Of a stretch of DNA of 64,000 nucleotides, positions 61,605 through 64,000 are shown one piece after another. Origin of the DNA: Lingula anatina. Taxonomy: Eukaryota; Brachiopoda; Lingulata; Lingulida; Lingulidae. The notes under the pieces are model-generated. The model was not told the origin of the DNA and did no database searches. It saw only the letters and a program-made list of their open reading frames with translations. The position numbers were made by a program, and so were the translations under genes. Position 1 is the stretch's first letter. Every line of letters begins with the position of its first letter. Location: the NCBI RefSeq assembly GCF_001039355.2, contig NW_019776088.1, positions 1 through 64,000 on the forward strand. Direction: 5' to 3'.

Positions 61605-63491
61605 CAAAAGATCCATTTCAACTGAAACTAAAGATAACAGCTTGTTGTGATAAATCCGACTTGTCACTTCAATACATGATAATGCGGAGGTGATTTCATT
61701 TTGATTATTATGTTGACAAGTGCATGAAGTGCAGTGATTACTAATGTTATTTAAACACAGAGAAAGATGTGAAACAGGAGTCTTAATTGGAAAATTCACA
61801 GATCTCAAATGTGAATGAACATATTCATGATTGGAACTCTTCCAAGGGTAAAAAATAGGTGTTTAGTCTATTTATTTTTTCTACCACCATATTACCAAAG
61901 ACAATGAAAAACCTGTTTCTCAATATATAAACTTGTTTTCCATAAAATATGCCTATAAATGAATTATCTAAAGCCCTATTCAGAAAAGATGATCCTTAGG
62001 ATCTACTGATTTGTGGTTCAAATATGGCGGACCCTACGTGAAAGCAAGACCGCCTTATCCTTTAATGGCCTCCCCTCCTGGTTTCAGAAATTATAAGTTT
62101 TGCAAGTAAGTAGGAGTCTTTTTTGACATTTTAAGTTCTTCAGACCAAATACCACGGAATGGCCCTATAATATTTTAATATTATTGTATTTAAAAATCCA
62201 ATGTTTTATTATCCTGGCCACTGCATGGACGCTAGGAGATATCTGGTGTTTTTCCATGGGTCATCTGACTGTCTTTCTGGACACCTGGTAACATAATTTC
62301 CTCAGCAGCTGCATTCCCTCATGCATAAACCTCTCTAATATTTACATGCACAGCATTTAGGAATGCTTGAGTGCTCATAAACCAGAATACACACCATATC
62401 ATCTGTACTATATGCTGAATGTATGCCAGAATACACAGCAGATCATCTGTACTATATATCAGAATACTTGTGCTAAGATGAATGGCCAAAGGTTGAGGAA
62501 AAACATCAGGTGTAAGCATGTAGATATGAGTGTATGTGTGTCTGTGTACTATTATATATATACTTAGTCTAGTATATATATATATATGTAAATATCTGTA
62601 TATGTGTTATGTATGTGTATGCCTTTTCGTGTGTATGTGTGTGTGTGTTTGTGTGTGTGTCAGTTGTATGTGTCACTGTGTTCTTCTGTGTGTGTATGTG
62701 TGTGTACGTGCATGTATGTGTGTGTGTACGTGTGTAATTACTATGTGTGCGCAAGTGCATGAGTATGTCATACGCTTGGTGATGACGCAAAGCTGAGTGA
62801 AAAACTCAGCCTAGATTAAAAAATTAATTATTCATCTCTTTTGTATAAAATAAAACAATTCAATTATATTGTATACTTACTGACATTATATATACATGTA
62901 CTTCTGCTACTACCATCAGTGCACCTGAAATGGTCCTAATTAATCAGCTATTTCAGATCACAAATGACCTTACATATTCTCAATCAATTATAGAAATGGT
63001 GTTAAAATGGGACTTCTTTTAACAAAACTGATCCGACACCTACGTAGTTTAAAGTGTCAAGTAATTTCCTTCCCTCACAATGGAGGACACCTGTGCTCAA
63101 AATGGGAGAACATGTGAGGGGAGACAACTGCATATATATTAACAAATAAACTGTAAATCAGTCCAATAATGGTCTAAAGACCATGTTAGCTCAATTTTGA
63201 TCTGAAATTGATGATTTTAATCAGACCATTTAAGGCCACATAATGAGAAACACATTTTTTTCATGATAATTTAAATCAATTTTAGCCTCTCATCAAACAA
63301 GAAATTGAAGCTAAGCTGTCTCTAGAATTCTCAGATCTCCTCTTGCCAAACATCAAACTTATACATGTGCCAGCATGACATCAAACATGCCCCGTGTCTC
63401 TAAGGGCGTATTCCCAGACATTTAGATCGATCTATCCCCGTGGGGAGTCTCACTAGATTACTGTCAGATAATCTGGCTTAAATGTCCGTCC
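61605..63491. repeat. 1887-bp block, second copy
   Basis: Identical to 59717-61603 as far as read by eye, then continues into the complete MITE family 1 element. Confidence 0.9.
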
Positions 63492-63615
63492 CGCCTACTA
63501 CAAGCTGTAAGGGGGTAATAAACTTTCATGCCCGCTCGGCTGACAGCTATTTAGCGTGAACCCCCAGGGAGTATGGTCGATCTAGTTGAATCGATCTAAT
63601 CTCTGGGAATGGGGT
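63404..63615 (+). mobile_element. MITE family 1 copy, 212 bp, complete
   Basis: Starts GGGCGTATTCCCAGACATTT and ends AATCTCTGGGAATGGGGT, with AGATCGATCT-type inner repeats. CTAA is on both sides (63400-63403, 63616-63619), a possible target duplication not confirmed in other copies. Confidence 0.8.
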
Positions 63616-63751
63616 CTAAATGCCCAGGAAGAACACTGTCTGGCAAGCTGGTGGCAGAGGCCAGTGCCCAGGGAAACTCAGAAGCTCCTGGTGATACTTG
63701 AAATGGGAGAGACATGGTGTCAGCAGAGAGGTAAGCTCCCAGTGACCTCTG

Positions 63752-63930
63752 AGGCCCCATTTACAATAGGAGACTAACTCCACCGAGGGTCAAATATGGC
63801 AACCCACTACAAAACCTGCTGTCTAATCTGCTAATAAACACTGAATAGATAACCCGTGGGGAAGTATTCAAATGGGTCGGCCATATTTGGCCCTAGGACT
63901 AGTTATAGTTCCCTTTTCTGAATGAGGCCT
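63752..63930. mobile_element. MITE family 2 copy, 179 bp
   Basis: AGGCCCCATTTACAATAGGA at the left pairs with AGGCCTCATTCAGAAAAGGG reversed from the right. GGTCAAATATGGC and GGGTCGGCCATATTTGG lie inside. Confidence 0.65.
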
Positions 63931-64000
63931 GAATCTCAGGGTCATGTCACCAGACATTTAACAAAGGGGTGGAGCTTTATCAAATATTAGTGTAAACCAC

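Noticed and set aside
63586-63777. 63-codon ORF next to the MITE
   Set aside because: It starts inside the MITE end; no supporting splice or homology signal.

Overview
This is eukaryotic nuclear DNA: AT-rich, intron-rich, full of microsatellites and small inverted-repeat transposons, with GT-AG introns. Protein similarity and repeat style suggest a marine invertebrate, most likely a lophotrochozoan such as a mollusc. That placement is inference. No prokaryotic operon, CRISPR array, rRNA or tRNA was recognised.

Two M13-family zinc endopeptidase genes lie head to tail on the minus strand. The upstream one (57538 down to 37514) is a complete endothelin-converting-enzyme-like gene of 20 coding exons, 798 codons from the first in-frame Met. 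It has the HELTH zinc motif, NAYYSP, GENIAD and a terminal CVIW. The downstream one (15166 down to 2694, running off the left edge) is a neprilysin-like gene with 20 coding exons in the window, about 736 codons. It has HEITH, NAFYSA and GENIAD; only its last short exon is missing. All splice junctions were phased by hand and every exon length closes the frame. Both proteins are type II membrane proteins with the catalytic domain outside the cell.

Layout on the plus strand: 1-458 intron; 459-2389 a GCAACC-rich inverted-repeat element; 2694-15179 the neprilysin gene; 15180-37513 intergenic DNA with transposons, one orphan ORF and an assembly gap with a 1.4-kb divergent duplicate; 37514-57538 the ECE gene; 57539-64000 upstream DNA with a 53-bp tandem repeat, transposons and a 1887-bp duplicate joined by a single N.

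The most interesting material is where repeats meet splice sites. A 65-bp tandem duplication copies a neprilysin exon end and its donor. An intronic repeat carries decoy acceptors for an ECE exon. AT-rich microsatellites replace two pyrimidine tracts. A dispersed 19-22 bp minisatellite family abuts an ECE donor. I see no wholly new biological system.
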